64,000 bases of DNA from Bradyrhizobium sp. AZCC 1721 (GCF_036924715.1 NZ_JAZHSB010000001.1:1851001-1915000), one strand, 5' to 3'. Shown: positions 18,652 through 26,825, numbered from the stretch's first letter. Notes: generated from the letters alone by a model not told the origin. Numbers and translations are program-made.

Positions 18652-20070
18652 GTGGCGACGACGATATCGGGTAGTATGAAGCGGCCGGAACCGCAGGCTT
18701 TGGCAAGCGCCGTGGAGGCGCTGGCGGCGCGGTTCGGCAACCGGCTGATCACCTCGCAGGCGGTGCGCGAACAGCATGCCCATACCACCACCTGGCTGCC
18801 GACCCAGCCGCCCGACGCGGTGGTGATGGCGCAGGAAACCGCCGACATTCAGGACGTGGTGCGGATCTGCGCTAAACACGGCGTGCCCGTGATCGCTTTC
18901 GGAACCGGCACCTCGCTGGAAGGCCAGGTCAATGCGCCGGCCGGCGGCATCTGCATCGATCTGCGCGACATGAACCGGATTCTTGAAGTTCATGCGGAGG
19001 ATCTGGACTGCGTGATCCAGCCTGGCGTCACCCGCAAGGCGCTGAACGAGCACCTGCGCGACCAGGGATTGTTCTTTCCGATCGATCCGGGCGCCGATGC
19101 TTCGCTCGGCGGCATGACCGCGACGCGGGCGTCCGGCACCAATGCGGTGCGCTACGGCACCATGCGCGAGAACGTGCTGGCGCTGAAAGTGGTGCGCGGC
19201 GACGGCGAGATCATCACGACGGGCACGCGGGCGAAGAAATCCGCAGCTGGCTACGACCTGACGCATCTGTTCGTCGGTGCCGAGGGTACGCTTGGCATCA
19301 TCTCTGAGCTCACCATCAAGCTCCGCGGCATTCCCGAGACGATCGCGGCCGCTGCCTGCTCGTTCGAGACGGTGCGCGGCGCCTGCCAGGCCACGATCCT
19401 GGCCATCCAGACGGGCATTCCGTTGGCGCGGATCGAGCTGCTCAACGCCGAGCAGGTGCGCGCCTGCAACGCCTATTCCAAGCTGACCCTGCCGGAGACG
19501 CCGCTGCTGCTACTGGAATTCCACGGCAGCGAGGTCGAGGTCGCCGAACAGTCCAGGAATTTCGGCGAAATCGCCAAGGAATGCGGCGGCGGGGATTTCA
19601 CCTGGACGACCAAGCCCGAGGACCGCACAAAACTTTGGCAGGCGCGGCATGACGCCTATTGGTCGGTCAAGGCGCTGCGGCCCGGCGCGGGCGTGGTGGC
19701 GACCGACGTCTGCGTGCCGATTTCACGGCTTGCGGATTGCGTTACCGAGACCGAGGAGGACCTGAAACGGCTGAACCTGCTGTCGCCGATCGTCGGCCAT
19801 GTCGGCGACGGCAACTTCCACTGTTCGCTGGTTTGCGACGTCGACAACAAGGAAGAAATGGCGCGCGGCGAGGAGTTCATGCATCGCCTGGTCGAACGCG
19901 CGCAGTCGATGGGCGGCACCTGCACCGGCGAGCACGGCATCGGGCAGGGCAAGCAGAAATACCTCAAGGCCGAGCTCGGCCCCGAGGCGATCGACGCCAT
20001 GCGCGCGCTGAAGCAGGCGCTCGATCCGCAGAACATTTTCAATCCCGGTAAGATCGTGCCGGTGGGGTAG
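18652..20070 (+). CDS. FAD-linked oxidase, D-lactate dehydrogenase (cytochrome)-like
   Basis: The GTG at 18652 follows an excellent GGGAGGAATTGG Shine-Dalgarno and gives 472 residues, the normal family size; the longer frame would overlap the divergent thioesterase. The PCMH-type FAD-binding domain shows PVIAFGTGTSLEGQVNAP, FPIDPGADASLGGMTATRAS and KSAAGYDLTHLFVGAEGTLG. The C-terminal half ends GHVGDGNFHCSLV and GGTCTGEHGIGQGK, which carry the metal and substrate residues of the GlcD/LDHD family. It probably oxidises D-lactate or a related 2-hydroxyacid and passes electrons to cytochrome c or quinone. Confidence 0.9.
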   Translation: MATTISGSMKRPEPQALASAVEALAARFGNRLITSQAVREQHAHTTTWLPTQPPDAVVMAQETADIQDVVRICAKHGVPVIAFGTGTSLEGQVNAPAGGICIDLRDMNRILEVHAEDLDCVIQPGVTRKALNEHLRDQGLFFPIDPGADASLGGMTATRASGTNAVRYGTMRENVLALKVVRGDGEIITTGTRAKKSAAGYDLTHLFVGAEGTLGIISELTIKLRGIPETIAAAACSFETVRGACQATILAIQTGIPLARIELLNAEQVRACNAYSKLTLPETPLLLLEFHGSEVEVAEQSRNFGEIAKECGGGDFTWTTKPEDRTKLWQARHDAYWSVKALRPGAGVVATDVCVPISRLADCVTETEEDLKRLNLLSPIVGHVGDGNFHCSLVCDVDNKEEMARGEEFMHRLVERAQSMGGTCTGEHGIGQGKQKYLKAELGPEAIDAMRALKQALDPQNIFNPGKIVPVG

Positions 20071-20119
20071 GACGCGGAGTCGTTACCACCTGACCCAAAG
20101 CGGTCTCAGGTCGCTAGAG

Positions 20120-21316
20120 TCAGAACACATCGATAGTCGGGAACCGAGCATCCCCTGTGATGCAATCCCAAAGGTAGATTGCAAGACCGATGTCGCCGGT
20201 CCAAAGCGAATACCGACCGCGGCCAGCAACCATCTGAGCGCCGCGATACTGGACGATGGCAGTCATGGCGAACTGGCGCGCGCGGTCGAGCCAAATGGGG
20301 TCATTTGTACGTCGGTACAGCTTGAGGAATGCGTAGCCATTTCCACCCGTACCGTGGCAAAGGTTCGAGCCCTTTGTTAGCGGTCCGGCGGCCCAGGCAA
20401 AGCGCCCGCCATCCAGCAGGAGCGCGTCAAATTGCGGCGTAGTGAAAGGCGCGTCAGCAAAAGTCGTCACCATTCCCGGCGCACCGTGACAGTGCTGACA
20501 TATGAAAAGCCGCTTCTCGCGCTTGCTTCTCGGGCCCCATGTTGTTCCAACTTCGTACTGCCACGCATTCGCTTCAAGCGACTTCGGCACAAATTCGGCT
20601 ACGTGCGCTTGCTGCGCCGCCGTCAACCAATCCCATCCGAGCAATAACGGGATAACGTTGCCGGCGAAGCCGTGAACGGGCCCGAGAAAGCGATCTTTGG
20701 CACCGTAAAGATCCTGCGTCCAAAGTGGACCTTGCGGCGTGTCCTCCAGTTCGGCCAACAGCCGCGCTGCCTGCACTTCGAAGAGGCCGCGCCATCGCGA
20801 TTCCTCCGTCATCTCGCCCATGTGGATTGCGGCTACCATCGATCCGGGCATACCCCACATGAGTTCTCGGATTGGCAGTCCATTATTTGCTTCGGCGCGC
20901 CTATAAACCAGGTCGGCGAGGCTCGATGTTGGCTCAAGGCGCATTGCGAGAAGTGCCGCACCCATGTCGCCGCGAAGCAGCGAGCCATGCTTCTCATAAT
21001 CGGTCGGCGAACTGGCTTCGTGGTCAATGATTGTCCGTTCAATCAGCTTTGGCAGCACAGAGCGAAAGTCTCCCGCGACGCGGGTAGCCCCTATGCGATG
21101 TAAGTAATCTAGTGCCCAAATGACCCCTGCCGCGTCCTTGTAGAAGCTGGGGTCGCCATCTCCCACCCCGTCGTCACTCGGGTGAGCCGGCCAGAAGGTG
21201 TCGGGATTGAAATGGGCGACCGCATCGGCCGCAATTTCTTCAATCGTGACCCGAACAGCCGATTCATTCCAGTCGTCCTGGGCAAGCGGACGATGACGTC
21301 CGGGGGTAATCATGGC
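20120..21316 (-). CDS. LanC-like protein (lanthionine synthetase C family), no obvious partner
   Basis: The protein of 398 aa starts at the ATG at 21316 (AGGAG upstream); the frame extends to a TTG at 21361. It has the alpha/alpha-toroid repeat pattern of LanC/LANCL proteins: VHGFAGNVIPLLLG, the zinc-ligand motif ICQHCHGAPGM, SNLCHGTGGNGYAFLKLY with the remaining Cys-His ligand, and YSLWTGDIGLAIYLWD. LanC enzymes add Cys or glutathione thiols to dehydroamino acids. No LanB dehydratase or clear precursor is beside it. The gene looks less GC-rich than its neighbours and may have been acquired by transfer. Confidence 0.85.
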   Translation of the reverse strand, partial: AMITPGRHRPLAQDDWNESAVRVTIEEIAADAVAHFNPDTFWPAHPSDDGVGDGDPSFYKDAAGVIWALDYLHRIGATRVAGDFRSVLPKLIERTIIDHEASSPTDYEKHGSLLRGDMGAALLAMRLEPTSSLADLVYRRAEANNGLPIRELMWGMPGSMVAAIHMGEMTEESRWRGLFEVQAARLLAELEDTPQGPLWTQDLYGAKDRFLGPVHGFAGNVIPLLLGWDWLTAAQQAHVAEFVPKSLEANAWQYEVGTTWGPRSKREKRLFICQHCHGAPGMVTTFADAPFTTPQFDALLLDGGRFAWAAGPLTKGSNLCHGTGGNGYAFLKLYRRTNDPIWLDRARQFAMTAIVQYRGAQMVAGRGRYSLWTGDIGLAIYLWDCITGDARFPTIDVF

Positions 21317-21757
21317 GTAGGGGCTCCTGGGCGGTGTCCATCTGTACTTCAGATGATGCAAGTAAGGATCGCACGATTGAACGAAAGCTATCTAAAAGCG
21401 TGCCGCGCGGCAAACCAACTGCCCGCCCGAAATAGTTCGACGCGGCGCAGCAATGATGCGTCAATGTCCGCCTCTGGTAAGCGGACATCAGGCGGACGCT
21501 GATCCAAGCGCCCGATCTATGAGTTCACGAACTAAGCGCTCCGAGGCTGCATTGAAACCGCCGGTGGCGGACGAAGGCTTGCAACGACGTTATTCAATCA
21601 AAGATTGTACATTGTGGCGGCCGTCGCAGTTTGGTTCCAAACATAGCCTCGTTTCAACACGGCGCCGCCAGACTTAAACATTGTCGCGCCCGAACTGACC
21701 TCTTCAGCTTGTTCCCGCAACATGTGTTGCGTGTGTCGTGCGTGATGAGGTGCGTTA
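21317..21757. other. Intergenic region between LanC-like gene and porin
   Basis: This roughly 440-bp region is divergent between the two genes. It holds a short palindrome, ATGTCCGC-N9-GCGGACAT (about 21469-21493), within a stretch resembling a degenerate copy of a rhizobial dispersed repeat. No convincing gene is seen. The minus-strand frame at 21264-21488 overlaps the LanC start out of frame and lacks supporting signals. Confidence 0.4.
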
Positions 21758-22456
21758 ATGCGTTTTATTTCCTGGGGGATCGTTGCCGCGTGTGGCTTTT
21801 TACTGGCAGGTTCGGCGGCGAAGGCTGCCGAAATCCGTATTCCGGACCTGCCGTCGCCTCACTACAACTGGACCGGATTCTATGCGGGCGTTTACGGCGG
21901 CGGTGCGTATGCGGCGTGGGCCGCCGATTACTGCCGAAACGGTGCGTGCCGCCATGCGGAGGGACAGGCGAGCGGCTTCGCCGTCGGCGTTTACGGCGGC
22001 TACAATTATCAATTCGCCAGCCGCTTTGTCATCGGCGCCGAATTCGATTGGGGCAAGTCCACTTCGTCACAGGACGAAATCGTCTTTGGCGACAGTGCGT
22101 TGCTATCGAGATTCGGCGCGTTCGGCTCCGCTCGCCTGCGCGCCGGCTACGCGTTCGACCGCCTGCTGGCCTTTGGTGCGGTCGGTGTCGGCGTGGCCAG
22201 CATCAGCAACGGATATCGCTATACGGTTCAGAGAGGGTGTGACACGCTGGAGCAGGCGATCTGGGACGAGCAGGTCAAGGCAGGGCTGATAGCAGGCGTG
22301 GGCATCGAGTATGCTTTCACCAAGCATCTGGTCGCGCGCGGTGAATATCTCTATGCCGATTACGGCAGCGCCACGCTGTCGAGCCGGGACCGCACCCGGG
22401 CTGAATTCCGCAACGAGATGCACTTCGTGCGCGTGGGCGCCAGTTATCGGTTCTGA
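21758..22456 (+). CDS. Outer-membrane beta-barrel protein (Omp25/Omp31-like porin family)
   Basis: This 232-aa protein has a signal peptide MRFISWGIVAACGFLLAGSAAKA, followed by the family opening YNWTGFYAGVYGGGAY and alternating beta strands (FAVGVYGGYNYQFASRFVIG). It ends in the aromatic-terminated strand FVRVGASYRF required for BAM-mediated insertion. These 8-stranded barrels are abundant in Rhizobiales outer membranes. The DYCRNGACRH loop contains two Cys, unusual in the family and possibly a disulfide. Confidence 0.88.
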   Translation: MRFISWGIVAACGFLLAGSAAKAAEIRIPDLPSPHYNWTGFYAGVYGGGAYAAWAADYCRNGACRHAEGQASGFAVGVYGGYNYQFASRFVIGAEFDWGKSTSSQDEIVFGDSALLSRFGAFGSARLRAGYAFDRLLAFGAVGVGVASISNGYRYTVQRGCDTLEQAIWDEQVKAGLIAGVGIEYAFTKHLVARGEYLYADYGSATLSSRDRTRAEFRNEMHFVRVGASYRF

Positions 22457-22468
22457 TGCTTCGCTCAG

Positions 22469-22500
22469 GATGGTCCGGCGGCGTTGGCTGCCGGATCATC
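22469..22500. terminator. Stem-loop between convergent porin and peptidase genes
   Basis: GATGGTCCGGC and GCCGGATCATC form an 11-bp stem with one G-T wobble around a 10-nt loop. It lies between two converging stops, the usual place for a bidirectional terminator, but lacks a clear U-run. Confidence 0.45.
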
Positions 22501-22522
22501 ATGTCGCGATTCTCCATGCGTC

Positions 22523-23509
22523 TTATCGTGCGCGCGGCGCGGTGATCGCCTTGCGGATTGCTGCGAGTGGCGCGGCGTCGTCGAACTCGAGATCTTCGCC
22601 AACCCGCCTCAATCCGAGGTCGCGCCACAGCGCCGCGAGATCGGGCGTCACCGGCTTCGGCCCCATCTCGTTGTGAAGCCGGGTCAGCACGTCGACGCCG
22701 ACGGCTTTGTCGGCGGTTGCAAGGATGCGCTCGATCGGCCAGTCCTGCTCATGATTGCCGCCGGCGGCGAGCACGCCGCGCATCGCGTCCTGCAGGCCGA
22801 GGCGATTATTGGTGGCCTTGCGGATTTCGATATCGGCGAGCAGGCAGAACATCGCGCCGCCCCAATATTTCCGCCCCCAGGTGCCGGTGTTGTCGAGGCC
22901 CTGGTCGCCGGCCTGCGGCAGGCCCTTCGGCATGTCGCGCATCATCGCCTGCCAGATTTCCCGCGCGCTGAGGTCTCCGGCCTGCACCCGCGCGACCGGC
23001 TCGACATAGACCGCCAATCCTTCCGAGAGCCACGCGTGGCGGTCGGGCATGTCGGGCAGGGCGGTATGCACCATCTCGTGCACCATCACCCAGTCGCGGC
23101 GCAGCACATCCTCGCTTGAATCGCGGCCGAGCGGAATGCGAATGGCGGCGCCGCGATAGCCCCACGTCGTGCCGCCGCGAATGCGGCCTCCATCGACGGG
23201 CACCAAGAGCAGCCGGAGCGAGTTGACGGGAAATCGCCCGTAATAGGTCGTCACGGCCCGAGCCGACATCCTGATCCAGTCGAGCAGTTTTTCCCTGGGC
23301 AGCATGAAGTCGCCCGGGGCGAACGCGGCATGGATGATGCCGCCGGGCACTTCGATATCAGTTTTGGGCAGCCGGTCGAAAGCGTCGTAGGGCATCCGGT
23401 CGCGCATATATTCCGATTGCGCATCGGCGCGGAACGAAATGGCGCTTGCCAGCATCGCGGTGATGACGGCGGCGGCAACGATCCAGCGAAAGGTGCTGGC
23501 GACCTTCAT
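22523..23509 (-). CDS. Exported HExxH metallopeptidase-like protein, last gene of the bufferin operon
   Basis: This 328-aa protein starts with a signal peptide or anchor (FRWIVAAAVITAMLASAISF). A gluzincin-type zinc site is visible: HEMVHTALPD followed by HAWLSEGLAVYVE, giving HExxH and a downstream Glu. Its ATG overlaps the stop of the creatininase-like gene by 4 bp, so it is translationally coupled to that gene and belongs to the buf operon. The location suggests periplasmic proteolysis, possibly of a bufferin precursor. That role is inference; the family is otherwise uncharacterised. Confidence 0.75.
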   Translation of the reverse strand: MKVASTFRWIVAAAVITAMLASAISFRADAQSEYMRDRMPYDAFDRLPKTDIEVPGGIIHAAFAPGDFMLPREKLLDWIRMSARAVTTYYGRFPVNSLRLLLVPVDGGRIRGGTTWGYRGAAIRIPLGRDSSEDVLRRDWVMVHEMVHTALPDMPDRHAWLSEGLAVYVEPVARVQAGDLSAREIWQAMMRDMPKGLPQAGDQGLDNTGTWGRKYWGGAMFCLLADIEIRKATNNRLGLQDAMRGVLAAGGNHEQDWPIERILATADKAVGVDVLTRLHNEMGPKPVTPDLAALWRDLGLRRVGEDLEFDDAAPLAAIRKAITAPRAR

Positions 23510-24294
23510 CTCAGCACGGTCTGGACCGCAACCGACCGGTCGTGGCCCGGGCGTTGCGCAATGAACGAAGCGGCCTGTTCGTGGAGATCGCCGAGCATGG
23601 CGGCGAGCAAGGCTTCGCCCTTGGCCGGCGTCGCCCGTGTCGGATCGCCATAGCTGCCGGAGCGGCTGTAGTTTGGCGAATACGGATCCGACGGCGTCAG
23701 TGCGCCCGGCGTCTCCTGGTTCAGGGCGGGGCTGGCTTCGGCGCGCGTCATATCGACCAGATGCGGTGCCAGCGCCAGCATCAGCGACGTTTCCAGTTCA
23801 TCCGCATGGCTGCCATGGCTCTGTTCGGCCAATTGCCTCGCCACGCGCGGATAGCGCGGACCCTCATGGATCCACAGATGCCTGATCCGCTCGCTGTCGA
23901 GGCGCGCCAGTGCGCGATCGACCGGGGCTAACGTGCTGATCCCGGTATTGAGCACCAGCAGCTTTGGAATTCCGCCGGCGAGAATTTGCCCCGCAATCTC
24001 GCGCACCAGCGCCTCGAAGGTTGAAATCGACAGGCTGCTGCTGCCGGCATATTCGACGAAGGCGGGATAATGGCCGTACGTCAGCGTCGGCCAGATCAGC
24101 GCGTCGATCTTTTCCGCCATCTTGGCCGCGAGCCATTCGGCCTGGATGCGGTCGGTGTTGAGCGGGAGGTGGAAGCCGTGCTGCTTGGCGGCGGCGCCGA
24201 TTGGCAATATCGCCACCGCGCCACTACCGATGCGCCGCGCGACTTCGTCCCAGTGCATGCGCTCGATGAAGTGGCGATCGGTGTCTATTCCCAT
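23506..24294 (-). CDS. Divergent creatininase-family protein in the bufferin operon
   Basis: The start is placed at the ATG at 24294, preceded by AAGGGGAG; an alternative ATG at 24315 overlaps the bufC stop. The 262-aa protein has the creatininase fold signature PIGAAAKQHGFHLPLNTD and SHGSHADELETSLML. Compared with canonical creatininases (EQHGPHLP ... NGHGGN), the Glu ligand is Lys/Gln here and the NGHGGN loop reads LNTGIST, so part of the dinuclear metal site is missing. The mycofactocin peptidase MftE is also a creatininase-family protein, making a precursor-processing role conceivable. It may equally be a non-catalytic subfamily. Confidence 0.8.
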   Translation of the reverse strand: MGIDTDRHFIERMHWDEVARRIGSGAVAILPIGAAAKQHGFHLPLNTDRIQAEWLAAKMAEKIDALIWPTLTYGHYPAFVEYAGSSSLSISTFEALVREIAGQILAGGIPKLLVLNTGISTLAPVDRALARLDSERIRHLWIHEGPRYPRVARQLAEQSHGSHADELETSLMLALAPHLVDMTRAEASPALNQETPGALTPSDPYSPNYSRSGSYGDPTRATPAKGEALLAAMLGDLHEQAASFIAQRPGHDRSVAVQTVLR

Positions 24295-24311
24295 TCGCCG
24301 AGCGCTCCCCT

Positions 24312-25097
24312 TCATGAGCCGACGGAAACATCCGTCAAAAGTCCCGCCGTGATCCAGCCGCGCAGATAGCCGGCGCCGCGGCCTGCCGCGCCGTCGGGGT
24401 CGTCATAGGTCGCGAGCATTTCGCAGAGCACGCCGAACGGAATGCCGTTCGCGGCCTCATCCCACATCATCGCCTCTTCCGCCGAAAGCTCGCGGAACAT
24501 CGGCGTGACGTCCTGACGCCAGACCAGAAGATGCGCCGGCTGCTCCAGTGCGGTCGCGTCCGGCGGCGTTTCGTCGTTCTTGAGCGCGAGCCAGATCGCA
24601 GCCGCATTGGTTGCAAGATCGAGCCTGAAGACACTGGGATGCGGCTGAAACCTCAGGCCCGACCATGCTTCGGGCGCAAAGCGTGCCATGTCGGTCAGTT
24701 CGACCACCTTGCTTTCCGCGGCGTCGAAGGCGTCGTTGAGTGCCTTTTCCAGCGCGGCCAGATCCGACAGTACGGGATGGTCCGAGTAGGGCTTCGCCGA
24801 TTTCAAAAACTCCGGCAGGCCTTGCGAGAACCAACGCAGGTTCGGATGCGCGGACGGGCGCGCCTTGACATAAGCGTACCCCATCTCGTCGAACATTTCG
24901 TCGCCGAGATAAAGGTGCAGCAGTTCGTGGTCGTTGCGCATTGCCTCGACCAGCCGCGAACCGTAGGCATGGCGATAGACCCCGAATAGCGTTTCGCGCT
25001 TCTCGCGCGGGCTGTCGAGGATTTCAGCCAGCACCGTATCGTCGCCATCAAGGATGCCGCGCTGAAACTCGGCTTGCTGTCGCGCAAAATCGCTCAT
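24312..25097 (-). CDS. bufC: BufC, DUF2063 protein (MNIO partner)
   Basis: This 261-aa protein is translationally coupled to bufB (ATGA overlap at 25094-25097). The N-terminal DUF2063 domain begins FARQQAEFQRGILDGDD and LFGVYRHAYGSRLVEAMRNDHELLHLYLGDEMF; a winged-helix-like region follows. In characterised systems the DUF2063 protein is the obligatory partner of the DUF692 oxidase and helps present the precursor; the Pfam name 'putative DNA-binding domain' is historical. Family assignment is firm, the role is from known bufferin systems. Confidence 0.9.
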   Translation of the reverse strand: MSDFARQQAEFQRGILDGDDTVLAEILDSPREKRETLFGVYRHAYGSRLVEAMRNDHELLHLYLGDEMFDEMGYAYVKARPSAHPNLRWFSQGLPEFLKSAKPYSDHPVLSDLAALEKALNDAFDAAESKVVELTDMARFAPEAWSGLRFQPHPSVFRLDLATNAAAIWLALKNDETPPDATALEQPAHLLVWRQDVTPMFRELSAEEAMMWDEAANGIPFGVLCEMLATYDDPDGAAGRGAGYLRGWITAGLLTDVSVGS

Positions 25098-25999
25098 TCC
25101 GCCTGCGTGCACCTCGGCAAGATTTTTTCGGCCATCTCACGAGTCCTGACAACCTCAAGCAACAATTCATCGAGCGGCGGGATGTTATCGTCGCGCTCGA
25201 TCATGGTCGAGACCCGGCCAAAACGCCTCAACGCCGCGGCATAGAGATCCCAGACATCCTCGCACACCGGATGGTCGTGGGTGTCGATGATATGGGTGCC
25301 CATGTGGCTGTGGCCGGCCATGTGAAACTGCACCACGCGATCCGCCGGAATGCCGTTGAGGAAAGTCATGGGATCGTAGCCGTGGTTGAAGGCGCTGACA
25401 TAGACATTGTTGACGTCGAACAGGAGCCAGCATCCGGAGCGGCGCGACAACTCGGAGAGGAATTCCCATTCCGTCATCTCGGAATTGCTGAACTGCACGT
25501 AGGTCGAGACGTTCTCGAGCACGATGGCGCGGCCGAGAAAATCCTGCACCAGTTGGACACGGCTGACGACGTGATCGAGCGCTTCCCTGGTGTAGGGGAT
25601 CGGCAGCAGGTCATGCAGGTTCTTGCCGTGCACGCCGGTCCAGCACAGATGGTCCGATACCCATTTCGGCTCGACGCGCCGGGCAAGATCCTTCAGAGCC
25701 TGCAGATATTCGAAGTTCGGCGGGGCGGTTGAGGCGATCGACATCGACACGCCATGCATGACCACGGGGTAGCGTTCGCATATCCGGTCCAGCGTGCGCA
25801 GCGGCTGGCCGCCGGGCAGCATATAGTTTTCGCTGATCACCTCGAACCAGTCGATCGGCGGATTGCCGCTCAGGATTTCGTCGTAATGCTGGTGGCGCAA
25901 GCCGAGGCCGAAGCCGAGGAAGGGCGGCTTGGCCGATGTCACTGAGCGGTCTGCAAGCGCAGCCGCCGAAGTATCTGGCAATCTGCTTGCGACGTTCAT
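25094..25999 (-). CDS. bufB: BufB, DUF692 multinuclear non-heme iron oxidase (MNIO)
   Basis: The ATG at 25999 (GGAGACGAG upstream) gives 301 residues. The DUF692 TIM barrel is recognised by FLGFGLGLRHQHYDEIL, WFEVISENYM, HGVSMSIAS, SDHLCWTG, VLENVSTYV, LLFDVNNVYVSA and FHMAGHSH, which include the His, Glu, Asp and Asn iron ligands. MNIOs oxidise cysteines of RiPP precursors, in bufferins to 5-thiooxazole-type heterocycles that bind copper. It lies directly downstream of the precursor bufA1. Confidence 0.93.
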   Translation of the reverse strand: MNVASRLPDTSAAALADRSVTSAKPPFLGFGLGLRHQHYDEILSGNPPIDWFEVISENYMLPGGQPLRTLDRICERYPVVMHGVSMSIASTAPPNFEYLQALKDLARRVEPKWVSDHLCWTGVHGKNLHDLLPIPYTREALDHVVSRVQLVQDFLGRAIVLENVSTYVQFSNSEMTEWEFLSELSRRSGCWLLFDVNNVYVSAFNHGYDPMTFLNGIPADRVVQFHMAGHSHMGTHIIDTHDHPVCEDVWDLYAAALRRFGRVSTMIERDDNIPPLDELLLEVVRTREMAEKILPRCTQAE

Positions 26000-26069
26000 C
26001 TCGTCTCCGCTCGAACGGCGCCGCAAACGGCGGCGTGTCCCAAACTGCACCGTCAACCTAGCATGGATG

Positions 26070-26095
26070 CGAGGCCCAGCCTACACCGGGCCTCG
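26070..26095 (-). terminator. Stem-loop between bufA1 and bufB
   Basis: CGAGGCCC and GGGCCTCG form a perfect 8-bp stem around a 10-nt loop, 14-39 nt after the bufA1 stop. There is no U-run, so it is more likely a partial terminator or RNA-stabilising structure keeping precursor transcripts more abundant than bufBC. Confidence 0.5.
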
Positions 26096-26108
26096 ATCGG
26101 ACCGCGAC

Positions 26109-26366
26109 TTAAGACGGCATATACTTGCCCTTGGCGGCGTCGCACTTTTCCTTGGTCATGGCCGAGAAGCCCTGCCCCTTGCAGGCGTTCTGGCCCTTGC
26201 AGGCATTGCTGGCACCCTTGCAAGCGCTCTGGCCCTTGCAGGCATTGGCGCCGACGCACTTACCTTCGCCGGCGGCATAGGCCACGGTCGACACGGTGGC
26301 GCCGGCCAGGAACAGGGTGGCTGCAGCGGCAGCGAGGGTGGCGCCGGATTTCGAGGTCATCTTCAT
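26109..26366 (-). CDS. bufA: BufA precursor 1 (DUF2282 bufferin-type metallophore)
   Basis: This 85-aa precursor starts with a Sec signal peptide, MKMTSKSGATLAAAAATLFL and on to about residue 31. The Cys-rich core has four repeats of (N/S)ACKG(Q/A), plus KCVG at the front and KCDAAKG near the end, six Cys in total. GGAGG lies six bases before the ATG. BufB/BufC are expected to oxidise core cysteines, after which the product is exported to bind copper. The promoter at 26446-26475 precedes it. Confidence 0.93.
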   Translation of the reverse strand: MKMTSKSGATLAAAAATLFLAGATVSTVAYAAGEGKCVGANACKGQSACKGASNACKGQNACKGQGFSAMTKEKCDAAKGKYMPS

Positions 26367-26445
26367 TTGTATCCTCCAAAGGAAGTGTGAGGGTGCATCG
26401 CCCGCAAGCCGCGACAGTTCCGGCCGACAAACTGCACCCGGAGAT

Positions 26446-26475
26446 AGCTACGTCGCGGGTCTGGATTTAGTTACA
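26446..26475 (-). promoter_or_regulatory. ECF-type promoter of bufA1
   Basis: On the minus strand the sequence reads TGTAACT, then 16 nt beginning AAATC, then CGTAGCT. The identical two-block arrangement with the same 16-nt spacing precedes bufA2. It resembles the GTAACC-N16-CGAA promoters of Caulobacter sigma-F. The -10 block is 80 nt upstream of the bufA1 ATG. Confidence 0.7.
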
Positions 26476-26512
26476 CGCGAGGCCGATTTTAATTCAGCCG
26501 CAGGGTCGAAAC

Positions 26513-26544
26513 AACGAGGGCCCGGCACGCGCTGGGCCCTCGTT
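26513..26544 (-). terminator. Stem-loop after bufA2
   Basis: AACGAGGGCCC and GGGCCCTCGTT form a perfect 11-bp GC-rich stem around a 10-nt loop, 18 nt beyond the bufA2 stop. A short GTTTCG follows rather than a full U-tract. It probably ends or attenuates the bufA2 transcript before the bufA1 promoter. Confidence 0.65.
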
Positions 26545-26561
26545 GCACCTGATCAGAACGA

Positions 26562-26825
26562 TCAACCCTTGACGAACTTGGCTCCCATGGCGGCGCAAGC
26601 CTTCTCGGAGGTCGCCGAGAAGCCTTGGCCCTTGCAGGCGTTCTGGCCCTTGCAGGCGTTGGCCGCGCCCTTGCAGGCGCTCTGGCCCTTGCAGGCATTG
26701 CCGGCCATGCACTTGCCCGCGGCGGCGTTCGCAGGCGTCGATACCGTCGACACCACCGAGCCGGCGAGGAACAGGGTGGCGGCGGCAGCGGCGAGCGTCG
26801 CGCCGGACTTCGAATTCAACTTCAT
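26562..26825 (-). CDS. bufA: BufA precursor 2 (DUF2282 bufferin-type metallophore)
   Basis: The ATG at 26825 follows GAGGAGATCGTC; the 87-aa product begins MKLNSKSGATLAAAAATLFL, a signal peptide nearly identical to that of BufA1. The core has four ACKG repeats in the same order and spacing as the paralogue, with flanking KCMAG and KACAAMG. The ACKGQ core is more conserved between the two than the C-terminal tails, suggesting a tandem duplication under selection for the modified region. It has its own promoter and a downstream stem-loop. Confidence 0.92.
   Translation of the reverse strand: MKLNSKSGATLAAAAATLFLAGSVVSTVSTPANAAAGKCMAGNACKGQSACKGAANACKGQNACKGQGFSATSEKACAAMGAKFVKG

Noticed and set aside
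21264..21488. Possible lanthipeptide precursor near the LanC-like gene
   Set aside because: It overlaps the LanC start out of frame, has no good ribosome-binding site and lies in a repeat-like stretch.
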